From positions 21,809-85,808 of the forward strand of contig JAJEFA010000015.1 in assembly GCA_022820725.1 (NCBI GenBank): a DNA stretch of 64,000 nucleotides, written 5' to 3'. How positions within the stretch are numbered: the stretch's first letter is position 1; every line of letters begins with the position of its first letter. Shown in pieces: positions 36,654 to 44,796 of this stretch. Source of the DNA: Candidatus Binatia bacterium (GTDB lineage: Bacteria > Desulfobacterota > Binatia > Bin18). The notes below the pieces were generated by a model, which was not told the DNA's origin, did not search any database, and was given only the letters and a program-made list of their open reading frames with translations. The position numbers and the translations under genes were made by a program.

Positions 36654-37742
36654 GTGGGCGAACAAAATACTCCTGACATCCACACTCGCATCATTGAGCG
36701 TCTCAGGCGGATTCAATATCCAGGCTCACAGCGGGATATTGTGACGTTAGGACTCGTTGGTAAGGTTCAAGTTCAGGCAGACAGTGCGGTAGTGCATATT
36801 CGGGCAAGCAGTATTAAAGAAGATGTGCTTCGGCACCTGCGCGGACGTATAACGCAAGAATTAACGACCTTACCCGAGATCGTACACGTCCATATCCACG
36901 CCTTCCCCGCTCAAACCGGGCAACCAGACCAGGGCGGCAAACCGGGCAACCAAGCCGTGCGAGAACGAGCGGATATTCCCGGTGTCCAACGTATTCTGGC
37001 AGTGGCTAGTGGCAAAGGCGGGGTTGGGAAATCTACGGTTGCGGTCAACCTCGCCCTGGCATTGTCGTCGTTAGGGCATAAGGTTGGGCTGCTTGATGCC
37101 GATATTTATGGGCCCAGTGTGCCGCTGATGATGGGAACCGAGGCCACGCCACGGGCCGGGCAGGACAAAAAGATCTACCCCGTTGAAAAACATGGGATCA
37201 GCCTCATCTCAATGGGATTTTTTCTGGACGATCAATCTCCAGTGATTTGGCGGGGTCCTATTGTGATGAGCATTATCCGTCAGTTTCTGCGGGACGTTAT
37301 CTGGAGTGAATTGGATTACTTGGTCGTGGACCTGCCGCCCGGCACAGGGGATATCGCCCTCACCCTGGCCCAGGAAGTTCCCCTGCACGGGGGCGTTGTC
37401 GTAACAACGCCGCAAGATGTGGCCCTACTTGACGTCCAGCGTGGGATCAACATGTTCAAACAGGTCAACGTGCCGCTTCTCGGGATTATCGAGAATATGA
37501 GTTTTTACGAATGCCCGGTCTGCCACGAAAAAGAAGAAATCTTCGGCCATGGTGGTGCACGGAAAACGGGCCTGAAGGTTCTGAGTGAGGTCCCCCTGGT
37601 TGAAGAAGTCCGAGCGGGTGCCGACGCTGGTAAGCCGGTGGTTGTCTCGGCTCCTGACCATCCGGTTGCCCAGGAGTTTTTCGGGATCGCCCGACAGGTT
37701 GTTGCGGCAGAGGAAATGCAATTGCCCCAGGCGGTCCACTAA
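36654..37742 (+). CDS. Mrp/NBP35-family Fe-S carrier ATPase, first copy
   Basis: A 362-aa P-loop ATPase that carries and delivers Fe-S clusters to target proteins. An N-terminal MIP18/DUF59 domain (RIIERLRRIQYPGSQRDIVT) is followed by the deviant Walker A AVASGKGGVGKSTVAVNLAL, LLDADIYGPSVPLMMG, LVVDLPPGTGDIALTL, and the cluster-binding CxxC in YECPVCHEKEEIFGHGG. GTG start at 36654 after GAAGGAG. A second, similar Mrp follows one gene later (38094), with a DUF971 gene between. The set probably supplies clusters for complex I, encoded downstream. Confidence 0.95.
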   Translation: MGEQNTPDIHTRIIERLRRIQYPGSQRDIVTLGLVGKVQVQADSAVVHIRASSIKEDVLRHLRGRITQELTTLPEIVHVHIHAFPAQTGQPDQGGKPGNQAVRERADIPGVQRILAVASGKGGVGKSTVAVNLALALSSLGHKVGLLDADIYGPSVPLMMGTEATPRAGQDKKIYPVEKHGISLISMGFFLDDQSPVIWRGPIVMSIIRQFLRDVIWSELDYLVVDLPPGTGDIALTLAQEVPLHGGVVVTTPQDVALLDVQRGINMFKQVNVPLLGIIENMSFYECPVCHEKEEIFGHGGARKTGLKVLSEVPLVEEVRAGADAGKPVVVSAPDHPVAQEFFGIARQVVAAEEMQLPQAVH

Positions 37743-37756
37743 ATAACGAGGATGCC

Positions 37757-38083
37757 ATGCCGACTCCCCTTCTCCTAACGCCCATCCCGGAAGACCAACT
37801 CCTGCGGGTGCTGTGGGATGACGATACTCTGAGCGACTATCCCTTCGCCTATCTTCGGGGCTGGTGCCCGTGCGCGGTCTGTCAGGGGCATGGGGGCGAA
37901 CGCCACTTTGTTGAGGTGGAAAACCCGCAGCTTGTGAGTATCAATATGGTCGGCAATTATGCTGTGAATCCAACCTGGAGTGACGGCCACGAAACGGGCA
38001 TTTATACTTACGCTTACCTGCGGAGTTTAGGCGAGAGCCAAGACAATCAGCCTAGCCACGATAATACCGAGGGGACTCACTAA
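37757..38083 (+). CDS. DUF971 (GBBH-like N-terminal domain) protein
   Basis: A 108-aa protein of the DUF971/gamma-butyrobetaine hydroxylase N-terminal domain family: LLRVLWDDDTLSDYPFAYLR, then RGWCPCAVCQGHGGERH with cysteines and His that likely bind zinc, and the typical GNYAVNPTWSDGHETGIYTY. In many bacteria this domain is found next to or fused with Mrp/ApbC ATPases, and here it lies between two Mrp genes, 14 bases after the first and 10 before the second. It may act with them in cluster handling; no reaction is known to me. Confidence 0.93.
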   Translation: MPTPLLLTPIPEDQLLRVLWDDDTLSDYPFAYLRGWCPCAVCQGHGGERHFVEVENPQLVSINMVGNYAVNPTWSDGHETGIYTYAYLRSLGESQDNQPSHDNTEGTH

Positions 38084-38093
38084 AGGCGCAGCT

Positions 38094-39161
38094 ATGTCAA
38101 CACCACCAACACCCCAGGAATTATTAGAAGCGCTCAAACAGGTCAAATATCCTGGCTTTAGCCGGGATATTGTCGCCTTCGGCGTGGTTAAGGATATTGC
38201 TGTCGGGGGCGCGGCGGTGACGGTCGAACTCGCCCCTTCAACGGGCAATGCGGAGGTCATCGCAACCATTCGCCAGAGTGTGATTGAAGCGCTGAGTCCG
38301 CTCGTCCAACTGCCCGTAGAGATTTCCATCCAGCAGCCGGCCGCCCCAAAACCCCCGTCCACGTCCAGACCTGAGATTCCAGGGGTACGGCACGTGGTCG
38401 CGGTGGCCAGCGGCAAGGGTGGAGTTGGAAAATCAACCGTTTCGGTAAACCTGGCAAGCGCGCTGGCTCGAACAGGCCAGCGGGTTGGGGTGATGGATGC
38501 CGATGTCTATGGACCGAGTATCCCCCTCATGCTGGGCATTACCGAGAAGCCTAAGAGCACTGAAGACAAACGGTTGATCCCAGTTGTCAAATACGACATG
38601 CAGGTCATGTCCATGGGCTTCCTGATTCCAGACGGCCACGCCGTCATTTGGCGCGGACCGATGATTGATAAGCTGCTGACCGAGTTTATTACCAAGGTCG
38701 AGTGGGGGGAATTGGACGTGCTCGTTGTGGACCTGCCGCCCGGTACCGGTGATGCCCAGCTGACCATGGTGCAGAAGGTCCCCCTCTCCGGTGGGGTCAT
38801 CGTGACGACGCCCCAAGATGTGGCGCTGCTTGATGCGCGGCGCGGCATCAAGATGTTTGAGGAAGTTGACGTTCCAGTCTTAGGTGTGATCGAGAATATG
38901 AGTTACCTGATATGCCGTTCCTGTGGGCACGAGGCGCATATTTTTTCTCACGGCAGTGGGGTGAAAATGGCCGAGCGGTTTCACCTGCCGTTCCTCGGTC
39001 AAGTGCCCCTCGTCCACGAGATTGTCGCTGGGGGGGATGCGGGCATCCCGCTTGTCAGCGCCCAGCCTGACCACCCGCAGAGTCAGACTTTTCTTGAGAT
39101 TGCCCAGCAGGTCCTGAAGCAAATCGAAACCCAGTCTGTCCGCCCCGGGACGCTCCAATAG
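38094..39161 (+). CDS. Mrp/NBP35-family Fe-S carrier ATPase, second copy
   Basis: A 355-aa paralogue of the Mrp encoded at 36654. It has an N-terminal MIP18 domain (ELLEALKQVKYPGFSRDIVA), then VASGKGGVGKSTVSVNLASA, MDADVYGPSIPLMLGI, VIWRGPMIDKLLTEFI, LVVDLPPGTGDAQLTMVQ and the CxxC in LICRSCGHEAHIFSHGSG. The two copies share the whole plan but differ in linker and C-terminus, so they probably specialise for different targets or form a heterodimer, as eukaryotic Nbp35-Cfd1 do (inference). It lies between the DUF971 and ferredoxin genes with short spacers. Confidence 0.95.
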   Translation: MSTPPTPQELLEALKQVKYPGFSRDIVAFGVVKDIAVGGAAVTVELAPSTGNAEVIATIRQSVIEALSPLVQLPVEISIQQPAAPKPPSTSRPEIPGVRHVVAVASGKGGVGKSTVSVNLASALARTGQRVGVMDADVYGPSIPLMLGITEKPKSTEDKRLIPVVKYDMQVMSMGFLIPDGHAVIWRGPMIDKLLTEFITKVEWGELDVLVVDLPPGTGDAQLTMVQKVPLSGGVIVTTPQDVALLDARRGIKMFEEVDVPVLGVIENMSYLICRSCGHEAHIFSHGSGVKMAERFHLPFLGQVPLVHEIVAGGDAGIPLVSAQPDHPQSQTFLEIAQQVLKQIETQSVRPGTLQ

Positions 39162-39181
39162 GGTAATCTCCGCTCATCGGT

Positions 39182-39535
39182 ATGGCAAAGCTCTACGTCT
39201 CGTTTGAAAACGGGAATCCCGAACAGGTGGTTGAATTTGATCCCTCTCAGGCCCCGTTTCACCATGATGGCGAGCCGGGTTCCATCCTTGATATCTTACT
39301 CGGTCATGGCGTTGAACTCGAACACGCCTGCGGTGGCAATTGTGCCTGCACGACCTGCCACGTGATTGTCACCCAAGGCATGGCGCATTTGACTGAGAAC
39401 GAAGAGGAAGAAGACGATATGCTCGACAAGGCACCTGGCTTGGTGTCAACGTCGCGGTTGGGTTGCCAGGCGGTTATGGCTGAAGGTGAGGTAAAAATCC
39501 GTATTCCTCGTCACACCATTAATCAGCAGGTATAG
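39182..39535 (+). CDS. fdx: Adrenodoxin/Isc-type [2Fe-2S] ferredoxin
   Basis: A 117-aa ferredoxin. The cluster ligands fit Isc ferredoxin: HACGGNCACTTCHVIVTQG gives C-x5-C-x2-C, and the fourth Cys is in RLGCQAVM. It supplies electrons for Fe-S assembly on IscU. It is placed between the second mrp and a ferredoxin-reductase-like gene, with iscU just beyond, all consistent with a cluster-assembly module. The acidic segment NEEEEDDMLDKAP is the usual reductase/IscS docking face. Confidence 0.94.
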   Translation: MAKLYVSFENGNPEQVVEFDPSQAPFHHDGEPGSILDILLGHGVELEHACGGNCACTTCHVIVTQGMAHLTENEEEEDDMLDKAPGLVSTSRLGCQAVMAEGEVKIRIPRHTINQQV

Positions 39536-39554
39536 ACGGGGAGCAACTACGCGC

Positions 39555-40277
39555 ATGTCTTCCTCGCCGATCTTTACCGCCACTATCGAAAAGATTATTG
39601 AGCGAACCTCAGATACCCGCTCTTTCTTCCTCCGGGCGGTGAATGGACGGAAACTCTCGTTTCTGCCGGGCCAATTCCTCTCGTTTTTGCTCCCGGTCGG
39701 TGGCGAGACTCTCACCCGGGCATACACGATTGCTTCCCTGCCTGGGGAAGAGGCATGTTTTGAGATTTGTTTGAATCAGGTTGATGGTGGTCCCGGTTCC
39801 TCCTATCTCTTCAGCCGGAAAGAAGCCGACCTCCTTTGCTTTACCGGCCCGTGGGGAAACTTTGTCCTCAACCAGCCAACGGCCGCCGAATACATTTTTA
39901 TTGCCGACCGGGTTGGTGTCGTGCCCTTTCGGCCTATGATTGCTCGTCTCCTAACGACGAGCGGACATCACACCATCGCCCGTCTACTGTATGCTGCACC
40001 ACAGGTGGGAGACTTGCTGTACAATGCCGAGTGGCAAGGGTGGGAGGGCCAGTGTGCTCATTTTTCCTTTCGACCGCTCGTCGTTGGGTGTGAGCCAGAG
40101 GAGTATTCAATAGAGAAGGTGCTTGTGCCTTACGTCGAGCAGCATTTTGTCAAAGAGGCGAGACAGCACAGCCGACGGTTTTATATCTGCGGGATCGGGC
40201 GGTCCGTTCTGTTATTGAGAGACCTTCTTCGTGGAGCCGGATACGAGCGTCAGGCGGTGAAATATGAAAAATGGTAG
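39555..40277 (+). CDS. Ferredoxin-NADP reductase-like flavoprotein
   Basis: A 240-aa protein with a ferredoxin-reductase FAD domain (FLPGQFLSFLLPVGGETLTR, RAYTIASLPGEEACFEICLN) and a nucleotide domain (YIFIADRVGVVPFRPMIARL, RFYICGIGRSVLLLRDLL). The glycine-rich GGTG of the NAD(P) site reads ADRVG here, so pyridine nucleotide binding may be altered. It ends with a Lys/Trp tail (VKYEKW) rather than the aromatic plant-type end. With the ferredoxin gene 19 bases before it, it likely reduces or is reduced by that ferredoxin in Fe-S assembly. Confidence 0.85.
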   Translation: MSSSPIFTATIEKIIERTSDTRSFFLRAVNGRKLSFLPGQFLSFLLPVGGETLTRAYTIASLPGEEACFEICLNQVDGGPGSSYLFSRKEADLLCFTGPWGNFVLNQPTAAEYIFIADRVGVVPFRPMIARLLTTSGHHTIARLLYAAPQVGDLLYNAEWQGWEGQCAHFSFRPLVVGCEPEEYSIEKVLVPYVEQHFVKEARQHSRRFYICGIGRSVLLLRDLLRGAGYERQAVKYEKW

Positions 40278-40340
40278 AGCCTTCGCGTTGAGTTGTTGTC
40301 AGAAAAGAAGCTGTCCGGCACTCTTTTCACGGTGGAACGG

Positions 40341-40370
40341 TTGACAAGTTGGACTCTAGAACTCTATCAT
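40341..40370 (+). promoter_or_regulatory. Sigma-70-like promoter upstream of iscU-nuo
   Basis: A perfect -35 TTGACA (40341-40346) and a -10 TATCAT (40365-40370), 18 bases apart, lie 66 bases before iscU in the 158-base gap after the reductase gene. It probably drives the iscU-nuo operon. Just downstream, a TTTTTATTTAGAGGGAGC region leads to the iscU ribosome site. Confidence 0.75.
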
Positions 40371-40435
40371 CAGGGCGACTCATGAGCGAGGGATTTTCTG
40401 CATAACGACTTTTTATTTAGAGGGAGCATTGAGCG

Positions 40436-40837
40436 ATGGCATACACCGAGCGAGTGATAGAGCATTATGAGCGGCCCCGGAACGTGGGGAGTTTTGGGAG
40501 CGAAGAAGCGCACGTGGGCACCGGGGTGGTGGGGGCTCCGGAGTGCGGGGACGTGATGAAATTACAACTCAAGATCAACCCGCAGACCGAAGTGATTGAA
40601 GATGCGAAGTTCAAGACCTTTGGGTGTGGGTCGGCGATTGCGTCGTCGAGCTATGTGACGGAGTTAGTGAAGGGGAAGACGGTGGCGGAGGCGGGGGAGA
40701 TCAAGAACACGCAGATCGTGGAGGAGTTGGCGTTACCACCGGTGAAGATTCACTGTTCGGTGTTAGCGGAGGATGCGATCAAGGCGGCGGTGGCAGACTG
40801 GCGGGGCCAGGGGACAACGAAGAAGGATGCCGCCTAG
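40436..40837 (+). CDS. iscU: Fe-S cluster assembly scaffold IscU
   Basis: A 133-aa scaffold on which [2Fe-2S] clusters are built. The cluster cysteines are in GAPECGDVMKLQLKI, KTFGCGSAIASSSYVTEL and VKIHCSVLAEDAI. No iscS, hscA or hscB gene is next to it; fdx and a reductase precede it across the promoter at 40341. The ATG follows AGAGGGAGC. Codon use is strikingly G-ending (gtg, ggg, gcg, aag), unlike its neighbours but like the EF-Tu gene at the right edge, as expected for a highly expressed gene. Confidence 0.96.
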   Translation: MAYTERVIEHYERPRNVGSFGSEEAHVGTGVVGAPECGDVMKLQLKINPQTEVIEDAKFKTFGCGSAIASSSYVTELVKGKTVAEAGEIKNTQIVEELALPPVKIHCSVLAEDAIKAAVADWRGQGTTKKDAA

Positions 40838-40876
40838 ACGAATGCGTAGCGCAAGTGGGACCGAGACGGGGAAGAT

Positions 40877-41407
40877 ATGGAAAACAACGCCACGCAAGTG
40901 ACAGCCACACGGCTACAGGGCGGAGAAGAAGCCTTGCTGGGCGATGCGGTTGTTCTGACCCAATTGGATAAAGCCATTGGTTGGGCCCGGAAGTATTCGA
41001 TTTTTCCTTACCCGTTCGCAACGGCGTGTTGTGCCATGGAATATATGGCGCTGTCGATGACGCCGTATGATATCGATCGTTTTGGGGCCTTACTGCCCCG
41101 GTTTAGTCCCAGACAAGCTGATTTATTGATGGTGATTGGGACGGTGACGTGCCGTCAGGCTCCTATCCTGAAACGCGTCTACGAACAGATGGCGGAGCCG
41201 AACTGGGTGATGGCTTTTGGAGCCTGTGCTTCAACCGGTGGGTTTTACGATAACTACACCACCGTCGCGGGTATCGACCATATTGTTCCTGTTGACGTGT
41301 ATGTGCCTGGCTGTCCGCCCCGTCCTGAGAATGTCTTGGATGCCCTCATGGCTTTGCAGCGTAAAATTCAAAGCCAAAAGCAGAAGTTCCGTGGAGCCGA
41401 ACTATAG
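40877..41407 (+). CDS. nuoB: NADH-quinone oxidoreductase subunit B, copy 1
   Basis: A 176-aa NuoB-family subunit that holds cluster N2 near the quinone site. N2 ligands are visible: the CC pair in FATACCAMEYMALSM, the Cys in AFGACASTGG and VPGCPPRP. It differs from the second NuoB (42492), notably in the ATACCAMEY and GACAS contexts. It lies 39 bases after iscU and is separated from the main nuo block by an Rrf2 regulator. Which of the two copies works in complex I cannot be read from the sequence. Confidence 0.93.
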   Translation: MENNATQVTATRLQGGEEALLGDAVVLTQLDKAIGWARKYSIFPYPFATACCAMEYMALSMTPYDIDRFGALLPRFSPRQADLLMVIGTVTCRQAPILKRVYEQMAEPNWVMAFGACASTGGFYDNYTTVAGIDHIVPVDVYVPGCPPRPENVLDALMALQRKIQSQKQKFRGAEL

Positions 41408-41482
41408 AGGTCACGGAATAACAGCACGGTCTCTCATATGGGTGCCGGAGTATCCCCAAGATCAACCGAGCGCAGCTCTCTG

Positions 41483-41971
41483 ATGAATATAGGACGGCGG
41501 GTGGACTACGCTGTGCGTGCGCTGACCTATCTTGCCGCCCAGCCTCAGGACAGGGTTGTCCCAAGGCGGGAGATCCAGACAAAACAAGATATCCCAGCAC
41601 ATTTCCTGTCGAAGATTATGAAACAGCTCGCGAGTGGAGGATTGGTTGAGTCCTATATGGGGGCTCGTGGTGGGTTTATGCTCAAGAGGCCTGCGTCTGA
41701 TATCAGCTTGCGAGCGGTGTATGAGTGTTTAGAGGGACCGCTATTGCTGATGGAATGTCTGGACGAAGACGGGAATGCCTGCTGCTATCATCCGGTGTGT
41801 AACCAGATTTCTGTGTGGGGTGAGGCTCAACGATTGCTCGGGTCGTATCTGGCTGAGGTCTCCATCGGACAAATTGCACACAAGGTGGGTTTGCGAGAGG
41901 AGCTTGCCCATCGTGCGCAGGGAGAGTATACAGAGTCTGCTCGCCACCATAGTGCTGAGTCGTCGCTCTGA
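41483..41971 (+). CDS. Rrf2-family (IscR-like) transcriptional regulator
   Basis: A 162-aa winged-helix regulator starting MNIGRRVDYAVRALTYLAA. DNA-binding stretch LSKIMKQLASGGLVESYMG is followed by GARGGFMLKRP. Three cysteines, Cys92 (LLLMECLD), Cys100 or 101 (ACCYHP) and Cys106 (VCNQ), occupy the IscR-type cluster-ligand region. It could sense Fe-S status and act on iscU-nuo expression (inference). It sits inside the nuo operon between the first nuoB and nuoA. The start is chosen by homology; the ribosome site is weak. The upstream in-frame start at 41438 adds 15 residues. Confidence 0.9.
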   Translation: MNIGRRVDYAVRALTYLAAQPQDRVVPRREIQTKQDIPAHFLSKIMKQLASGGLVESYMGARGGFMLKRPASDISLRAVYECLEGPLLLMECLDEDGNACCYHPVCNQISVWGEAQRLLGSYLAEVSIGQIAHKVGLREELAHRAQGEYTESARHHSAESSL

Positions 41972-42041
41972 AGGTGGGCTACTTTCCAACTGGGGGAATG
42001 GAAATTTGGAAGCGTCCTGTTGAAGAGAAGGAGCTTATACG

Positions 42042-42482
42042 GTGCTGTTTAATCTCGGGAATGTGCTCGTCTTTTCCATCCTTGCTATTGCGTTCTGTGC
42101 TGTCCATCTCGCGTTGGGAAAGCTGTTGCGTCCACATAATCCAGAGGCAAAGAAGCTGACTACGTATGAGTGCGGAGAACCACCGACCGGGGGTGCCTGG
42201 ATCAATTTTAATATTCGTTTCTACCTGATTGCTCTCGTGTTTGTGATATTTGAAATCGAGGTTGCCTTTATTTTCCCGGTTGCCGTGGCTTTTCGTGACT
42301 GGTTGCTCAACGGGCAAGGACTCTTTGCGCTCACTGAAATCCTGATCTTTCTAGGCATTCTTGTTGTGGGTCTGGTCTATGTCTGGGCCAAGCGCGACCT
42401 TGAATGGCTCAAGCGACTGCAACCAACCGCAGCTGAAGCGCAGACCGCAGCGAAAGAATCCGAACTGCCGAAAGCCGCATGA
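42042..42482 (+). CDS. nuoA: NADH-quinone oxidoreductase subunit A
   Basis: A 146-aa NuoA membrane subunit with three spans. The conserved KKLTTYECGEPPTGGAWINF loop (near 42-62) is typical, with the Cys of the quinone-cavity loop. GTG at 42042 after AAGGAG. The C-terminus is a charged, Ala/Glu-rich extension longer than in E. coli. It begins the main nuo block, 9 bases before the second nuoB. Confidence 0.96.
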   Translation: MLFNLGNVLVFSILAIAFCAVHLALGKLLRPHNPEAKKLTTYECGEPPTGGAWINFNIRFYLIALVFVIFEIEVAFIFPVAVAFRDWLLNGQGLFALTEILIFLGILVVGLVYVWAKRDLEWLKRLQPTAAEAQTAAKESELPKAA

Positions 42483-42491
42483 GGAGGAAGC

Positions 42492-42992
42492 ATGTCCCTA
42501 ATCAACAGTGTTCCGGAGATGGTGATCACCACCAAGCTTGATGAGGTGCTCAATTGGACGCGGAAATCATCGGTATGGTATATGCTCTTCGGCCTGGCGT
42601 GTTGTGCTATTGAGCTCATGCAAACCGGTGGTCCCCGAGCGGATTTGGAGCGTTTTGGGGCGGCCCCACGGGCTACCCCGCGTCAGTCCGATATGATGAT
42701 TATCGCCGGGACGCTCACCTTGAAGATGGCGCTCCGGACGAAAGTCCTTTACGACCAAATGCCCGATCCCAAATATGTGATTTCTATGGGGAGTTGTTCA
42801 AACTGCGGTGGGCTGTTTCAGTTGGCGTACTCGGTCTGCGATGGTGTCGATAAAGTGATTCCCGTTGACGTCTACGTTCCCGGCTGCCCGCCCCGTCCTG
42901 AAGCCCTGACCGAGGGTCTGCTTAAACTCCAAGAGAAGATGATGCAGGAGCGCTGGCTGGTGAAGGGGTCTGCTGCGCAAGCTGCGGCCTAA
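42492..42992 (+). CDS. nuoB: NADH-quinone oxidoreductase subunit B, copy 2
   Basis: A 166-aa NuoB. N2 ligands are in [31 protein letters not shown] and [11 protein letters not shown]. It lies in the conventional A-B-C-D position and has the standard [18 protein letters not shown] loop, so it is the likelier structural subunit of complex I. It is a paralogue of the copy at 40877. Confidence 0.96.
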   Translation: MSLINSVPEMVITTKLDEVLNWTRKSSVWYMLFGLACCAIELMQTGGPRADLERFGAAPRATPRQSDMMIIAGTLTLKMALRTKVLYDQMPDPKYVISMGSCSNCGGLFQLAYSVCDGVDKVIPVDVYVPGCPPRPEALTEGLLKLQEKMMQERWLVKGSAAQAAA

Positions 42993-43044
42993 AGGCTCTG
43001 GACGACAAGCGGTATACCAGGAAGGGCAGGGCAGTGTGTGAACT

Positions 43045-43539
43045 ATGAGCCCCACAGAGATACACCAAAGATTACAAGACCAGCACACCGACGCCATTAC
43101 ATCCTTTGAGGCTGCCCCCCTCGATCCTTTTGTGCTTGTCAAGCCGGACTCTATCGTGGAGGTGTGTCGATTTCTTCACGACGATCCGGATTTGGCCTTT
43201 GACTGTTTGACGAATATGTCCGGTGTTGACTTCTTAAAAGAAGACTACATCCAAGTGGTTCTCCACCTGTACTCCTATACCCATCGACATGCGATAGTGA
43301 TCAAGGCGGACGTGTCACGCGAAGAGCCAAGTATGCCTTCTGTAGAAGCGATCTGGAAAGCGGCCAATTGGCTGGAACGCGAGATCTACGATCTGCTTGG
43401 TGTCGTTTTTACCGGACACCCGGACTTGCGGCGGTTGTTAATGCCGGAAGACTGGATCGGGCATCCGCTTCGCAAGGATTTTGTCGAGCCTGAAGAGTAC
43501 CATGGAATCAGCACGCGTCGAGAGAGCCTGCTGAAATAA
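43045..43539 (+). CDS. nuoC: NADH-quinone oxidoreductase subunit C
   Basis: A 164-aa 30-kDa-type subunit of the peripheral arm. Visible family stretches are DCLTNMSGVDF, VEAIWKAANWLEREIYDLLG and RRLLMPEDWIGHPLRKDF. It is a separate gene, not fused with nuoD as in E. coli. A 52-base gap follows nuoB and 75 bases precede nuoD. Confidence 0.95.
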   Translation: MSPTEIHQRLQDQHTDAITSFEAAPLDPFVLVKPDSIVEVCRFLHDDPDLAFDCLTNMSGVDFLKEDYIQVVLHLYSYTHRHAIVIKADVSREEPSMPSVEAIWKAANWLEREIYDLLGVVFTGHPDLRRLLMPEDWIGHPLRKDFVEPEEYHGISTRRESLLK

Positions 43540-43614
43540 GTTCACGCTCGTGTTCTACCCCACCTTCGTCGCTTCTCTAGCCCCTTTTATTCAAGCCCAA
43601 AGCGGGAGGCATAT

Positions 43615-44769
43615 ATGAGCCTGGCAGGGTATGAGTTTGAAGTCCAACGTGATGACGGTCTCGCAACGGAAGAGATGACCCTCAATATGGGCCCCCAACA
43701 TCCGAGCACGCATGGGGTTTTGCGTTTCGTGGTCAAGGCGGATGGCGAGATCATGCGGACGGCCCTCCCTGATATTGGTTATCTGCATCGTTCCATAGAA
43801 AAGATATCAGAGAAGGTCGGCTATCACGGCTTTATGCCCTATACGGACCGCGTCGATTATGTTTCGGCCATGCAGTGTAATCAGGGCTGGGCCATGGTCT
43901 GTGAGCGCGCGGCTGGGATTGAGGTGCCTCGACGAGGAGAGTTTTGTCGAGTCATTGCTTGCGAATTGGGCCGGATCGCCAGTCACCTGCTCTCGGTTGG
44001 GACCATGGTCATGGATATTGGGGGAATGACCCCATTTACGCATGCGATTCGGGAGCGGGAGAAGGTGAACAACCTGCTGGAAGACCTGTGCGGTGCGCGG
44101 CTGACCTTTAATTATATGCGTATTGGCGGTGTAGCCTGGGATTTACCGCCCGGATACACCGAACAGGTGACCGCATTCCTGGACCAATTTGAACCGCTCA
44201 TTGACGAATACAACGATCTGATCTCCTACAATAAGATTTACGTTGAACGCTTAGCCAACGTTGCGGCGGTCAGCAAGGAAGAGGCGATTAACTATAACTT
44301 GGTTGGACCAAATCTGCGTGGTTGTGGTTTTCAGTATGATGTGCGTAGGGATGAACCCTATTCGATTTACCCGGAATTAGACTTTGAGGTGCCAGTCGGG
44401 ACTGGCGAAGTCGGCACCTTGGGCGATTGCTTTGACCGCTATATGGTGCGGATTAAAGAATTAAAAGAATCGTGCAAGATCGTCCGCCAATGCCTGGAGA
44501 TGATTCCTGACGGGCCGGTCCTCGCGAGAGTGGCAAAAAAGCTCAAACCGCCTGTTGGCGATGCGCACGTCCGTGTCGAAGCCTCTCGGGGGGATATGGG
44601 CTGGTATGTGGTCAGTGACGGGAGTGAGTTTCCCTATCGGACAAAAATTAGGACCGGATCGTTTTCGGCGATGAGTATCGTGGACAAACTCAGTCGTGGG
44701 CTGATGATCGCCGACTTGATTGCACTGATTGCCAGCCTTGATGTGGTGGCTCCTGAAGTTGACCGGTAA
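43615..44769 (+). CDS. nuoD: NADH-quinone oxidoreductase subunit D
   Basis: A 384-aa 49-kDa-type subunit. [19 protein letters not shown] is the classic signature, followed by [12 protein letters not shown], the quinone-site His and Tyr stretch in [15 protein letters not shown], and [17 protein letters not shown] near the C-terminus. The length is near the family norm for separate NuoD. A GGGAGG lies before the ATG at 43615. Confidence 0.97.
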   Translation: MSLAGYEFEVQRDDGLATEEMTLNMGPQHPSTHGVLRFVVKADGEIMRTALPDIGYLHRSIEKISEKVGYHGFMPYTDRVDYVSAMQCNQGWAMVCERAAGIEVPRRGEFCRVIACELGRIASHLLSVGTMVMDIGGMTPFTHAIREREKVNNLLEDLCGARLTFNYMRIGGVAWDLPPGYTEQVTAFLDQFEPLIDEYNDLISYNKIYVERLANVAAVSKEEAINYNLVGPNLRGCGFQYDVRRDEPYSIYPELDFEVPVGTGEVGTLGDCFDRYMVRIKELKESCKIVRQCLEMIPDGPVLARVAKKLKPPVGDAHVRVEASRGDMGWYVVSDGSEFPYRTKIRTGSFSAMSIVDKLSRGLMIADLIALIASLDVVAPEVDR

Positions 44770-44796
44770 CGGGAAATACGGTACGAGTGCGGCGCT

